Below, piece after piece: positions 55,044 to 63,824 of a stretch of DNA of 64,000 bases. The stretch covers positions 758,538-822,537 of the forward strand of contig NZ_HG003686.1 of the NCBI RefSeq assembly GCF_000312365.2, written 5' to 3'. The stretch is from Anaerococcus provencensis. Its GTDB lineage: Bacteria; Bacillota; Clostridia; Tissierellales; Peptoniphilaceae. The position numbers and the translations under genes were made by a program. The notes beneath the pieces were generated by a model, which had not been told where the DNA came from, did not search any database, and saw nothing but the letters and a program-made list of their open reading frames with translations. Every line of letters starts with the position of its first letter. The stretch's first letter is position 1.

Positions 55044-55903
55044 TAGGCATTTTAGTTCTTATAATTGGAATTCTTTTATATAAATATATAATCTTGAAAA
55101 ATGAAATGCGTGAACTTTCAGACTATATTGACAAGGCTTTGGATGGAAATTTAGAAATTACAGAATTTGATGAAAAAGAACTATCTAAAATAAAATCAAA
55201 ACTCATTAAATTTTTGTATGCAAATCAAGTAAAAGAAGCGAAAATAAATGCTGAAAAAAATAAAACAAGAGATTTAATAGCAGATATATCACACCAAACA
55301 AAGACACCAATAACCAATCTTTCTTTATACATTAGTCTTTTAGAAGACGAGCCCAAAGATGAGTATATTGAAATTATAAAGTATGAGCTTAATAAACTAG
55401 AATTTTTAATACAAAACCTAGTAAAATCTTCTAGGCTCGAATCTGATATTATTGCTTTACAAAAAACATCGGCAAATTTAAAAGACTTAGTAAAAGATGT
55501 TTTGAGAGAATTTAAAGTAATATTAGATGAAAAATGTATAAGCATAAATTTAAATGACGAAGACTTAATTTTTAATTTAGACGAAAGATGGCTTAAAGAA
55601 GCCATTCATAATCTGGTAGATAATGCTATAAAATACTCTCCCAATGGTTCTACTATTATTATTTCAGTTTATAAATCTTACCTAAACTATAATTTAGACA
55701 TAGAAAATGAGTGCCAAGACTTGTCAGAAGAAAATTTGCCAAAGATATTTGAAAGATTTTATAGAGGAAAAAATTCAGTTTCCAAAGACGGTTTGGGTCT
55801 GGGTCTCTTTATAGCTAGAGAAATTATAGAAAAACATGACGGAAATATAAGAGCATCAAAGGATGAAAATAAAATAAAATTTTCAGTAGACTTCCCCTTG
55901 TGA
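55031..55903 (+). CDS. Sensor histidine kinase with minimal membrane part
   Basis: The 290-aa kinase has a single N-terminal span (residues 2-22, LVGILVLIIGILLYKYIIL) and no extracellular domain. The H-box is IADISHQTKTPITNLSLYIS (His near 88). The ATP-binding domain has WLKEAIHNLVDNAIKYSPNGS and the G-box GLGLGLFIAREI. Kinases so reduced usually sense through a partner ABC transporter, as in Bce-type systems, and the ABC genes follow. The start overlaps the regulator by 13 bp. Confidence 0.9.
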   Translation: MAFLVGILVLIIGILLYKYIILKNEMRELSDYIDKALDGNLEITEFDEKELSKIKSKLIKFLYANQVKEAKINAEKNKTRDLIADISHQTKTPITNLSLYISLLEDEPKDEYIEIIKYELNKLEFLIQNLVKSSRLESDIIALQKTSANLKDLVKDVLREFKVILDEKCISINLNDEDLIFNLDERWLKEAIHNLVDNAIKYSPNGSTIIISVYKSYLNYNLDIENECQDLSEENLPKIFERFYRGKNSVSKDGLGLGLFIAREIIEKHDGNIRASKDENKIKFSVDFPL

Positions 55904-55915
55904 GAAGTCTTTTTT
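55888..55915 (+). terminator. Terminator after the histidine kinase
   Basis: AGACTTC (55888-55894) pairs with GAAGTCT (55904-55910), followed by TTTTT. The hairpin begins before the kinase stop codon. Confidence 0.7.
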
Positions 55916-55925
55916 CTTACAAAAC

Positions 55926-55954
55926 TGTAAGAAGTCTTGTAAGTACTTTGTAAG
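55926..55954. promoter_or_regulatory. Response-regulator binding repeats before the ABC genes
   Basis: Three TGTAAG copies at 55926-55931, 55938-55943 and 55949-55954 are spaced 12 and 11 bp apart, on one face of the helix. CTTACA at 55917-55922 adds an inverted copy. TATATT at 55965-55970 is a likely -10 box, with no good -35, as expected for an activated promoter. Confidence 0.65.
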
Positions 55955-55991
55955 ATATGAATGTTATATTAGATGTAAAGAGGTGATAGAT

Positions 55992-56669
55992 ATGTTAAAA
56001 GTAGAAAATTTAAAAAGATATTATAAAACAAATGATGTAGAAGTAAGAGCTCTTGACGGAGTATCTTTTGATGTAGAAAAAGGGGAATTTATTTCTATAA
56101 TCGGAGCAAGCGGATCTGGTAAATCAACCCTATTACATTTACTAGGTGGACTTGATTATCCTACAAGCGGGAAGGTTTTGATTGATGAAATTGACATTTA
56201 TGCTTTAAAAGATGATGAGAGGACTATTTTCAGGAGAAGAAATATTGGTTTTGTCTTTCAAGCATATAATCTTTTACCAATGCTAAATGTGTATGAGAAT
56301 ATAATTATTCCCTTTGGTCTAGATGGAGATACGGTAGATAAAAAATATGTTGATTCTGTAATAGATATACTTGAGATAAGCGATCAAAAATATAAAATGC
56401 CAAATGAATTATCAGGTGGACAACAACAAAGAGTTGCCATAGCAAGAGCCTTAGTTACCAAACCATCTTTAATTCTAGCTGACGAACCTACAGGAAATTT
56501 AGATTCAAAATCTTCTTCCCAAGTTGTTTACTTACTAAAAAAGATTAATAAAGAGCTTGGAAATACTATTCTTATGATTACTCACGATGATGCTGTCGCT
56601 CAAGCTGCAGAAAAAACTCTAAGGATAGAAGATGGAAGGCTGGTGGGAAATAATGAAAGTCAAAAATAA
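55992..56669 (+). CDS. ABC transporter ATPase (MacB/Bce-like)
   Basis: The 225-aa ATPase has Walker [19 protein letters not shown]-loop [19 protein letters not shown], signature [17 protein letters not shown] and Walker [17 protein letters not shown], typical of LolD/MacB/BceA proteins. The ATG at 55992 follows AGAGGTG, and the GTG at 55983 lies inside that site. It is coupled to the permease gene, which starts inside its last codons. Confidence 0.92.
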   Translation: MLKVENLKRYYKTNDVEVRALDGVSFDVEKGEFISIIGASGSGKSTLLHLLGGLDYPTSGKVLIDEIDIYALKDDERTIFRRRNIGFVFQAYNLLPMLNVYENIIIPFGLDGDTVDKKYVDSVIDILEISDQKYKMPNELSGGQQQRVAIARALVTKPSLILADEPTGNLDSKSSSQVVYLLKKINKELGNTILMITHDDAVAQAAEKTLRIEDGRLVGNNESQK

Positions 56670-59133
56670 AGTTTATATAAGGAGTCTAGCAAAAAATATT
56701 TTAAATGCGAATAAAAGCAGGAGAAATATTATCTTATTAGCCATTGCCTTGACTTCTATACTATTTACAAGTCTGTTTTTTGTAGGCTTTGGCTTAGGGA
56801 AAAGTATGGAAACCCAAACGATGAAAACTATTGGTACAGTAAGTCATGGTTCTTTTAAAGATATTTCTGATGAAGATATAGATATATTAACTCATGATAA
56901 GGATATAAAGGATTTTTCAATAAGAAAGAAAGTTGGGACCCTTGACGATGAAAAAGTTATGGCAGAACTATCTTATATGGATAAAAAAGGATTTGAATGG
57001 TCTCTAATAGAAAAAGTTAAGGGAAAGTTTCCAGAAAAAGAAAATGAAGTATTTATAGATATATCAACTGCTAATAAATTAGGTCATAAGGATGAAATAG
57101 GAGAAGAAATAGAAGTTCCTTTTAAAATAGAAAAAGCTTACACAGGAGAGATTATCGAAAATAAAAGTGATAAATTTATTATATCGGGGACTTTTCAAAA
57201 TCCTATTGACTCCAATGTCGGTGTAGGTCAAATCTATTTATCAAAAGCTTATGTAGATAAATTATCGATTCCAAAAAATAATAGCGATTTGGGAGTAATG
57301 TTAAATAATTCTTTTAATATAGGGGATAAGCTTTTAAAAATTGCAGAGAGAAATGGTTATAAAGTGGTAGATAATCCTGGAAATTTATCCGACAAGGAAA
57401 TAAGGATTGGCGTTAACTTTGCATATCTTTTATCTGGCGATAGTAGTTTTGATTTTAATACATTTCTACCATACTTAGCTTTTTTAATTTTGGTAATGGT
57501 CGCAGGATACTTAATAATAAATAATATTTTCAAGATATCCGTAAATGAAGATATTAAACTTCTGGGACTTTTAAAAACAATTGGAATGACAAGGTCACAA
57601 ATCAAAAAGCTTATTCATTTTGAGTCTTTAGCAGTAGCACTTCCATCAATAATAGTTGGAGATATAGTAGGAATTTCTATCGGAAAAATTATTTTAAATA
57701 AAATATTTGCAAATAATGAGATGTTAACGGATGTAAAATTATCACCCACAGTAATAATTTTAATTATCTTATTTTCAACAGCATTTACTTTGCTTACAGT
57801 ATTTCTATCAGTTATGAAGCCCGCAAGGCATGCAGCAAAAGTTTCTCCAATAGATGCCAGCAGATACAACGAAATCCAGATAAAAAAGAAATATAAAAGC
57901 GAGGATATTTCTTTAGGTAAGCTCGCTAGAAGGCAAGTATTTTCCAATAAATTTAGATTTATATCGATAATTCTTTCTATGAGTTTATCTGCTGTTATTT
58001 TGAACAGTGTTTTAACTTATACTGGTAATATTGATCTTGAAAAAGGGATTTCTGATATAATCGTAACGGATTATAATATAGCAAGCCCAAAATATTTCAG
58101 ATATATGTACTCAGGAAGTGAAGACGGTATTAATGAAAAGTATATTGATGAAATAGAAAACCATAAAGGATTTAAAAGTGGAGGAGCCTTATATTCATAC
58201 GGTTATGAGTACACATATCCAGATATAAAAATAGAAGACAATAAATTTGCCCCAATTCTATTTGGAATAGATGACTATCTAATAAACAAATACAAGATTA
58301 CAGATGGAGATTTTGATAAAGATAAATGGCAAACTGGAAATTATGTTATTATAGGCGAAAAAATAAGAAATGATTCTGACTATAAAATCGGTGATAAGAT
58401 AAGGATAAATGTAAATAATAAAATTAAAGAAGTCCAAGTTATGGGCAAAGTTGAGCATAATTTTTCAAATGGTCTTAGATACTTTCCTGTTGTTAAGGAA
58501 GATAAAAACAATGAGTTAAGTCCTACTTTAGGTTTGGAATATATTTATATGAATCCAAATGAGTACAAAGAACTCATAGGAGATAAAAGTATAATGTCCT
58601 ATGGATTTGATGTAGAAGATAGTGAAAAGGAAAATTTTGATAAGTTATTAAAATCTTTTGAAAATGATCCAGGCTTTTCCTATGATTCAAGAGATATTCA
58701 AATAAAGTCCTTTATAGATTTTAAAAATCTTATAGAGTTTGTGGGTTATAGTTTATCTATTGTATTGTTTTTAATTTCTGTACTGAATTTTATAAATGTT
58801 ATTGCTACTGAAATTTTGAGAAATATGGTTAACTTATCAATCCTTGAAGCAATTGGCATGACAAAGAAGAATATCAAAAAATATTTGGTGAAAAAGAATT
58901 TGATTTATTCTTTATGTGGTTTAGTATTTTCTTTCATCATTATGCTTCTTGTAGATAAATACATCTTGATAGATTTTATGGAACAAACTAAGTGGACTTC
59001 CTATAAATTTATAATTCTGCCACTTATACTTGTAAACTTAGTAAATATAATTATTGGGATAATATTTACAGGTAGGTTTTATGAAAAGCATAGCCAAAAC
59101 GGCCTTGTAGATAGGATTAGGAGCTTAGAATAA
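56653..59133 (+). CDS. FtsX-like ABC transporter permease
   Basis: The 826-aa protein has an N-terminal span (about 25-45), a large extracellular part, three spans near 270-390 with FtsX-type signature (LGLLKTIGMTRSQIKKLIHFESL), a second extracellular part, and spans near 700-815 (LEAIGMTKKNIKKYLVKKNLIYSLCGLV). Two FtsX domains and a big outside region suit a MacB- or BceB-like mechanotransmission or peptide-resistance transporter. The ATG at 56653 is preferred, with GGTGGGA upstream and overlap with the ATPase. Confidence 0.88.
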   Translation: MKVKNKVYIRSLAKNILNANKSRRNIILLAIALTSILFTSLFFVGFGLGKSMETQTMKTIGTVSHGSFKDISDEDIDILTHDKDIKDFSIRKKVGTLDDEKVMAELSYMDKKGFEWSLIEKVKGKFPEKENEVFIDISTANKLGHKDEIGEEIEVPFKIEKAYTGEIIENKSDKFIISGTFQNPIDSNVGVGQIYLSKAYVDKLSIPKNNSDLGVMLNNSFNIGDKLLKIAERNGYKVVDNPGNLSDKEIRIGVNFAYLLSGDSSFDFNTFLPYLAFLILVMVAGYLIINNIFKISVNEDIKLLGLLKTIGMTRSQIKKLIHFESLAVALPSIIVGDIVGISIGKIILNKIFANNEMLTDVKLSPTVIILIILFSTAFTLLTVFLSVMKPARHAAKVSPIDASRYNEIQIKKKYKSEDISLGKLARRQVFSNKFRFISIILSMSLSAVILNSVLTYTGNIDLEKGISDIIVTDYNIASPKYFRYMYSGSEDGINEKYIDEIENHKGFKSGGALYSYGYEYTYPDIKIEDNKFAPILFGIDDYLINKYKITDGDFDKDKWQTGNYVIIGEKIRNDSDYKIGDKIRINVNNKIKEVQVMGKVEHNFSNGLRYFPVVKEDKNNELSPTLGLEYIYMNPNEYKELIGDKSIMSYGFDVEDSEKENFDKLLKSFENDPGFSYDSRDIQIKSFIDFKNLIEFVGYSLSIVLFLISVLNFINVIATEILRNMVNLSILEAIGMTKKNIKKYLVKKNLIYSLCGLVFSFIIMLLVDKYILIDFMEQTKWTSYKFIILPLILVNLVNIIIGIIFTGRFYEKHSQNGLVDRIRSLE

Positions 59134-59146
59134 TGGATGAGACTTT

Positions 59147-59390
59147 ATGAAAGCGAATTCAAGCAAAAATATATTTCTACTTGATCTTGTAATATTTGTG
59201 ATTTCTTATCTGCTTCCATTAGACATATTTCAAGGCTATACAAGCCAAGACCAACTGGACCCACATCCATGTTTGTCTGCCCAATTATTGGACAATAGGT
59301 TTAATATTTGGACTAAAGGAAAAGGACAGGTTGTTTGCAGTTTTAAACATTCTGTTAATCTTATTACGTCTTGTAGGTCATCTAATATAA
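59147..59390 (+). pseudogene. Decayed small membrane-protein gene
   Basis: Coding-like pieces lie in three successive frames. KNIFLLDLVIFVISYLLPLDIF is in the first, PTSMFVCPIIG in the second, and TIGLIFGLKEKDRLFAVLNI then LLILLRLVGHLI, with a stop at 59388-59390, in the third. Together they resemble the small membrane proteins (WxxCPIxGxIGxIFGxKxKD) found next to ABC transporters. Two single-base deletions would explain it. The 89-aa reading in the first frame alone is not credible beyond residue 30. Confidence 0.5.
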
Positions 59391-59423
59391 ATAATGCGAC
59401 TAGAACAAGAAAATAATAATTTA

Positions 59424-59449
59424 AACAGCTCTTTTATGGGCTGTTTTTT
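59424..59449 (+). terminator. Terminator after the ABC transporter locus
   Basis: AACAGCTC (59424-59431) pairs with GGGCTGTT (59438-59445), followed by TTTT. Confidence 0.85.
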
Positions 59450-59706
59450 CTTAGATTTAAAATGATATAATACTTATAAGATGTTTATTGATTGACATAA
59501 TAGCACTTACGAGTTTTTTGAGAAGTATGAAATTTTATCGATATTGACCACTCAAGCCTTGTGGAGGCAATTTGTTTAATAATCAGAGATTAAAAGTATC
59601 TTATAGTAAATTTATATAAAAAATGTTTAAAATATATTGAATTTATCAAAGATAAATCTAAATATTGGGTAAACATTAACTAAGAATAATGTGCAAAGGA
59701 GATTTT
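59450..59706. other. Gap before the alcohol dehydrogenase
   Basis: No intact gene. At 59509-59575 a short open stretch (TYEFFEKYEILSILTTQALW) looks like a C-terminal gene relic ending in two stops. No clear regulatory motif is seen apart from AT-rich sequence. Confidence 0.4.
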
Positions 59707-60879
59707 ATGTACGATTTTATTTTTAACATACCAACTAAAGTTTTATTTGGCAAAGATCAACTAAAAAATTTGCCAGAAGAAATTAAAAAATATGGAAGTA
59801 GAGTTCTTTTGGTTTATGGAAGAAATAGTATAAAAAAGATTGGTCTTTATGATGATATTATTAAGCTATTTAATGAGAATTCAATAGAAGTTTTTGAACT
59901 TTCTGGCATAGTTCCAAATCCTAGAATTGATAAAGTTCGCGAAGGTGTTAAGATTGCCAAAGACAATGATGTTGACTTTATCCTTGCTGTCGGTGGTGGA
60001 TCTACTATTGATACTGCCAAGCTTGTAGCAGTAGGTGCAAAATCATCAGCTGATCCTTGGGATATAGTTATTGGCAAAGAAAAACCTAGCGATGGTATAG
60101 CTCTAGGAAGTATATTGACCCTAGCAGCCACTGGATCAGAAATGAATACAAGTTCCGTAATCACTAACGAAGAAACAGGACAAAAACTAGGTTGGGGCTC
60201 TGAATATGCGAGACCAAAATTTGCTCTAATAAATCCAGAATATACTTACAGTGTAAACCAATACCATACTGCTGCAGGTACTTGTGATATTATAAGCCAT
60301 ACTTTGGAAAATTATTTTACTTTAAATGATGGGGCATATATAGATGATAGATTTGCAGAAGCAATTTTAAAAACTTGTATTAAATATGGACCAATAGCAC
60401 TTAAAGAACCAGAAAATTATGAAGCTAGATCTAACCTGATTTGGGCAAATACCTGGGCTATTAATGGCCTATTAAATGCCGGTAAATCAACAGCTTGGTC
60501 AGTTCACCCAATTGAACACGAACTTTCTGCTCTAAGGGATATCACTCACGGTGTCGGTCTTGCAATACTTACTCCTTATTGGCTAGAATATTGCTTGGAT
60601 GATGAAACAAGCGATAAAATCGCCACATTTGGTTACAATGTATTTAATATAGAAAAAACAGGCTCTACATTGGATGATGGAAAAAAAGCCATAGAGGCAC
60701 TAAGAGAATTCTTCACTTCCATTGGTATACCAGAAAACTTAAGATCTGAGGGATTTAGCGAAGAAGATCTCCCTATAATGGCTAAAAATTGTGTAAATAA
60801 TAGGCCAAAACCTCAAATAGATGGATTTAAACTTCTTAAAGAAGAAGACATTTTAAATATATATAAGATGGCCCTATAA
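59707..60879 (+). CDS. Iron-containing alcohol dehydrogenase (butanol dehydrogenase type)
   Basis: The 390-aa NAD(P)H-dependent enzyme reduces aldehydes to alcohols in fermentation. The nucleotide-binding region is FILAVGGGSTIDTAKLVA (about residue 97). The metal-binding residues are in AGTCDIISHTLENYF (Asp, His), SVHPIEHELSALRDITHGVGLA (two His) and the C-terminal helices. It is close to BdhA/YugJ. The ATG at 59707 has AAAGGAG 8 nt upstream; the ATG at 59689 precedes this site. Confidence 0.93.
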   Translation: MYDFIFNIPTKVLFGKDQLKNLPEEIKKYGSRVLLVYGRNSIKKIGLYDDIIKLFNENSIEVFELSGIVPNPRIDKVREGVKIAKDNDVDFILAVGGGSTIDTAKLVAVGAKSSADPWDIVIGKEKPSDGIALGSILTLAATGSEMNTSSVITNEETGQKLGWGSEYARPKFALINPEYTYSVNQYHTAAGTCDIISHTLENYFTLNDGAYIDDRFAEAILKTCIKYGPIALKEPENYEARSNLIWANTWAINGLLNAGKSTAWSVHPIEHELSALRDITHGVGLAILTPYWLEYCLDDETSDKIATFGYNVFNIEKTGSTLDDGKKAIEALREFFTSIGIPENLRSEGFSEEDLPIMAKNCVNNRPKPQIDGFKLLKEEDILNIYKMAL

Positions 60880-60883
60880 TTAT

Positions 60884-61819
60884 ATGATAGATATTGAAAA
60901 ATTAGCCCGAGATATTGTAAATAAGGGTAATTCTGCAGAAAGCATAATAATTTTTGACAATATAAATAATAAGACTATAGAATTTGTAAATGTTAAAGTT
61001 TTTGATGTTAGATCAATCTCGAAGACAGTCTTATCCTTAGCTTGTGGTATTTTAATTAATGAAAGTAGGGGAGAATTTAACTTAGAAAGTTATATATATC
61101 CTATTATTAAAAATAAGATGAATTTAGAAAATAAAAAGAATTTAGCTTATCTTAAGGAAATTAAAGTTAAACACCTACTCACTCATACAACTGGATACAG
61201 GGACTTGATTTTATACAGCAAAGATATAAGAGAAAGTGATTATGACGATCTATTTGATTATGTCATAAATTACCCTTTGTATCACAGGCCTGGGACCCAC
61301 TTTCTATATTCAAATGCTGGCTACTATCTATTAGCTATTACTATGGAGGAGTATTTAAAGTACGATCTATTTGACTTTGTTCAAGATAGATTATTAAAAC
61401 CTTTAGGAATAGAAAATAGATCTTGGGATAAATTTGGAAACTATATTGCAGGCGCCACAAAAATAAACTTAAATGCCTATGATATGTTAAAAATAGGTAA
61501 GCTTATCATTAACAATGGCTACTATGATGATTTGCAAATAGTAGATAGCAATTATATAGACTTGATACAAAAACCATACAATGAATCTATGTACGAGGTC
61601 AAAAGAAAGTATATCTCTGAAGACTACTATGGTTATGGTATATGGATATCTAAAAGAGGAGTTGTATTTGCCTCAGGAACTGGTGGTCAGCTTATAGTAA
61701 TATTAAATGATATGGATTTGATCATTGTAACTACAAATTCAGGATCAGACAGCAAAAGTTACAAAATAAAATCAGATATTGACAAATTAGTTGATATTAT
61801 ATACGAAGATAGGAGATAG
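60884..61819 (+). CDS. Serine hydrolase of the beta-lactamase/penicillin-binding fold
   Basis: The 311-aa protein has the SxxK motif SISK (Ser44, Lys47) in VFDVRSISKTVLSLACGILI, the YxN-type motif in FLYSNAGYYLLA (about 150) and GTGGQL near the end in place of the HxG motif. GHGLL-like LLTHTTGY is also family-typical. There is no signal peptide, so it is likely a cytoplasmic esterase or amidase of class C type and not a true beta-lactamase. It lies 4 nt after the dehydrogenase, with a weak ribosome-binding site. Confidence 0.85.
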   Translation: MIDIEKLARDIVNKGNSAESIIIFDNINNKTIEFVNVKVFDVRSISKTVLSLACGILINESRGEFNLESYIYPIIKNKMNLENKKNLAYLKEIKVKHLLTHTTGYRDLILYSKDIRESDYDDLFDYVINYPLYHRPGTHFLYSNAGYYLLAITMEEYLKYDLFDFVQDRLLKPLGIENRSWDKFGNYIAGATKINLNAYDMLKIGKLIINNGYYDDLQIVDSNYIDLIQKPYNESMYEVKRKYISEDYYGYGIWISKRGVVFASGTGGQLIVILNDMDLIIVTTNSGSDSKSYKIKSDIDKLVDIIYEDRR

Positions 61820-61821
61820 AA

Positions 61822-62124
61822 ATGGATTATAAACATATTAACGAATACACTAAAATTTATGAAGACCACAAAATATTACTAGATAATCTAAGTAAAGCTT
61901 TGGAAGAATTTAAAGATCATCAAGAAGAATTAAATAAACTTGAAAAATATTATTATTCTGAAGAATTTATGAAAGACTATGAAGCATCAAATAAGGGAGA
62001 GATACCTGATGACATTATACAAGGTATTCTTACCGAAGATGCAATTTACGATTTACTAGGTGACAATTATTTTATGGCAAAAGATTTATTGGATCTTGCT
62101 AATGATATTATCCAAGACAAATAA
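61822..62124 (+). CDS. DUF4298 family protein
   Basis: The 100-aa acidic helical protein fits DUF4298: an N-terminal coiled helix (INEYTKIYEDHKILLDNLSKALEEF), then LEKYYYSEEFMKDYEASNKGEIP, and the end AIYDLLGDNYFMAKDLLDLA. Its function is unknown. AGGAG precedes the ATG, and it starts 2 nt after the hydrolase stop. Confidence 0.85.
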   Translation: MDYKHINEYTKIYEDHKILLDNLSKALEEFKDHQEELNKLEKYYYSEEFMKDYEASNKGEIPDDIIQGILTEDAIYDLLGDNYFMAKDLLDLANDIIQDK

Positions 62125-62125
62125 A

Positions 62126-62166
62126 TAAAAAATAGACCTTAGCGATTTGGCTAAGGTCTATTTTTT
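62126..62166. terminator. Strong bidirectional terminator
   Basis: AATAGACCTTAG (62131-62142) pairs with CTAAGGTCTATT (62151-62162), flanked by A-run and T-run. It serves the DUF4298 gene on + and tRNA-Lys on minus. Confidence 0.9.
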
Positions 62167-62170
62167 AAAT

Positions 62171-62246
62171 TGGTGCGCCATCAGAGGCTCGAACTCTGGA
62201 CACCCTGATTAAGAGTCAGGTGCTCTACCAACTGAGCTAATGGCAC
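62171..62246 (-). tRNA. tRNA-Lys (anticodon CTT)
   Basis: The minus-strand cloverleaf has acceptor GTGCCAT/ATGGCGC, D-arm GCTCAGTTGGTAGAGC, anticodon stem CCTGA/TCAGG with loop CTCTTAA giving CTT (codon AAG), and T-arm CAGAG-TTCGAGC-CTCTG. CCA is encoded at 62171-62173. 76 nt. Confidence 0.96.
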
Positions 62247-62292
62247 TGAAGAATACTTTTCTATTATATAGCACCATTATAGTTTTGTCAAG

Positions 62293-63186
62293 TTAATATA
62301 TAGACCAAATTTTTACAATTTGATTACTTATCTGATCGAAAGTCCATTCTATCTTAGAATTTCTAAGACTATTTGGATCATTTATTATAAATTTACCATC
62401 TTTATATGAGTCTATCACAAATATATGACCAAAAAGGGTAAAATATCCTCTATTTACTGAAACTAATAGTGGACCTTTTTCCAATGCCTTTTTCATAGCT
62501 TCTTCGTTTAAGGCAACGTCCTCAATTTCATAGTCATATTTTTTTGCTCCATCGTAAAAGAAGTTCCATGAGATACCCTCGTTACCCATGTAATTTTGTG
62601 CATCTTTGGCTATTTTATCTGGTGTGATAGAATTATCTTTCTTTAACCTAGATAAAATCATAGCCATAGAAGTAGGTCCACAACCACTAATACCAATATT
62701 TCTATTACCTAGCTTGTTGTAGGCCCATCTATTGTCCCATTGAATATAATAAGGGGTTTTTCTTTCTAAATCAACTGATTGGCCAGGAGTGTATGGGAAA
62801 TTGGTTAAACCGTTATTCATATTATAAACAAATTCGATTGTGTCCTCATCATTTCCTGCCAAATATGCATCTATATTATCCAAATCATCGAAGTTATCAT
62901 AAACCCACTTGGCTTTTGGATTTTCACCAATCCATGATCCTATGTTTTTCTTAAGCTCATCCTTGTTATCGGACTTAAGTTTAGGATTTGTATCTTTGTC
63001 GATATCTTCTTCATTAGATAGAGCAAGTCCCTTTTTAGGTATAAATGTATCTATTGCAAGTTCGTTTATACTTGTAAGAATATTTAAATTTTCTTCATTA
63101 ACTATGCCTTCATTTTCTCTAATATCATCTTTAGAACAAGATGTTAATAGGGGAATGAGAAGAGCAATTAAAAGATATTTTTTCAT
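62293..63186 (-). CDS. Lipoprotein with C39-like peptidase domain
   Basis: The 297-aa protein has a lipoprotein signal (residues 1-17, LLIALLIPLLTSC with Cys17 the lipid site). A charged linker follows, then a C39-like (Peptidase_C39_2) domain with the catalytic Cys in WAYNKLGNRNIGISGCGPTS (about 170) and His/Asp in GHIFVIDSYKDGKFIINDP. It would be anchored outside the membrane and might process peptides or cell-wall stems. It is monocistronic, upstream of and divergent from queT. Confidence 0.88.
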   Translation of the reverse strand: MKKYLLIALLIPLLTSCSKDDIRENEGIVNEENLNILTSINELAIDTFIPKKGLALSNEEDIDKDTNPKLKSDNKDELKKNIGSWIGENPKAKWVYDNFDDLDNIDAYLAGNDEDTIEFVYNMNNGLTNFPYTPGQSVDLERKTPYYIQWDNRWAYNKLGNRNIGISGCGPTSMAMILSRLKKDNSITPDKIAKDAQNYMGNEGISWNFFYDGAKKYDYEIEDVALNEEAMKKALEKGPLLVSVNRGYFTLFGHIFVIDSYKDGKFIINDPNSLRNSKIEWTFDQISNQIVKIWSIY

Positions 63187-63223
63187 AAGATTACTTTACT
63201 ATTATAAAGATATGCTTCAATAC

Positions 63224-63253
63224 TTGTGATAATTATAAAATTTATGATATAAT
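63224..63253 (+). promoter_or_regulatory. Promoter of queT
   Basis: TTGTGA (63224-63229), an 18-nt spacer and TATAAT (63248-63253). The predicted start, about 63260, is exactly where the riboswitch begins. Confidence 0.75.
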
Positions 63254-63260
63254 ATTCCGG

Positions 63261-63297
63261 TAATGTTTCTTGGCACCCATTATAAAAAATATCAAGG
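63261..63297 (+). ncRNA. PreQ1-I riboswitch
   Basis: P1 is TAATG (63261-63265) with CATTA (63278-63282). The loop is TTTCTTGGCACC, and the A-rich tail TAAAAAATAT follows. The pseudoknot CTTG (63269-63272) pairs with CAAG (63293-63296), which overlaps the queT ribosome-binding site (AAGGAG). Size and layout match the small class I preQ1 aptamer, with translational control. Confidence 0.88.
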
Positions 63298-63305
63298 AGA
63301 GAAAA

Positions 63306-63800
63306 ATGAATAAGAATTTTACAAAGGATACTAACTTTTTGGTTAGATCTGCAGTCGTTGCTGCACTTTACGCAGTATTAACTTTAGTTGTACCTATGCC
63401 ACAGTACGGACCTATACAATTCAGGTTTTCAGAAATTTTAGTACTCTTAGTTTTCTATAATAGAAAGTACATACCAGGGCTAGTATTAGGATGTGCTATA
63501 GCAAATCTATTTAGCCCAATGGCATGGTTTGATGTTATATTTGGTACTTTATCTTCATATATAGCATTTAGATTGATGGAGAAAACAGATAAGTTATTTA
63601 TAGCATCTTTATTTCCAGTACTAATGGTCTCTGTACCTGCAATAGGAACTTATCTATTGCTAGATAATACAGGAGCATTTATCACTATGCTTTTCTCATT
63701 TATGGCAAGCGAATTTGTAATGGTTTCTATCATTGCTGTTATTATATTTAAAATACTAGAAAAGAATACTGGATTTATGAATATTATTACTGATTTTTAA
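63306..63800 (+). CDS. queT: QueT family ECF transporter S component (queuosine precursor)
   Basis: The 164-aa membrane protein has five or six spans and the QueT family sequence RSAVVAALYAVLTLVVPMPQYGPIQFRFSEILVLL with GLVLGCAIANLFSPMAWFDVIFGTL. It should bring in preQ1 or preQ0 using shared ECF energy modules. The ATG at 63306 has AAGGAG and lies directly after the preQ1 riboswitch, which confirms the substrate class. A terminator overlaps its end. Confidence 0.95.
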   Translation: MNKNFTKDTNFLVRSAVVAALYAVLTLVVPMPQYGPIQFRFSEILVLLVFYNRKYIPGLVLGCAIANLFSPMAWFDVIFGTLSSYIAFRLMEKTDKLFIASLFPVLMVSVPAIGTYLLLDNTGAFITMLFSFMASEFVMVSIIAVIIFKILEKNTGFMNIITDF

Positions 63801-63824
63801 AAAAGCTCCCGCTTGGGAGCTTTT
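63801..63824. terminator. Bidirectional terminator between queT and the CsoR-like gene
   Basis: AAAAGCTCCC (63801-63810) pairs with GGGAGCTTTT (63815-63824) around GCTT. Confidence 0.9.

Noticed and set aside
59147..59416. 89-aa ORF as a real gene
   Set aside because: Only the first 25 or so residues look like a protein; the continuation is in other frames, so it is called a pseudogene.
59549..59590. A second att-like sequence, TGTGGAGGC, with readable VEAICLIIRD
   Set aside because: Only 9 bp match attR, the upstream frame does not look like RlmD, and an overlapping frame (TYEFFEKYEILSILTTQALW) reads better. Chance is likely in 64 kb.
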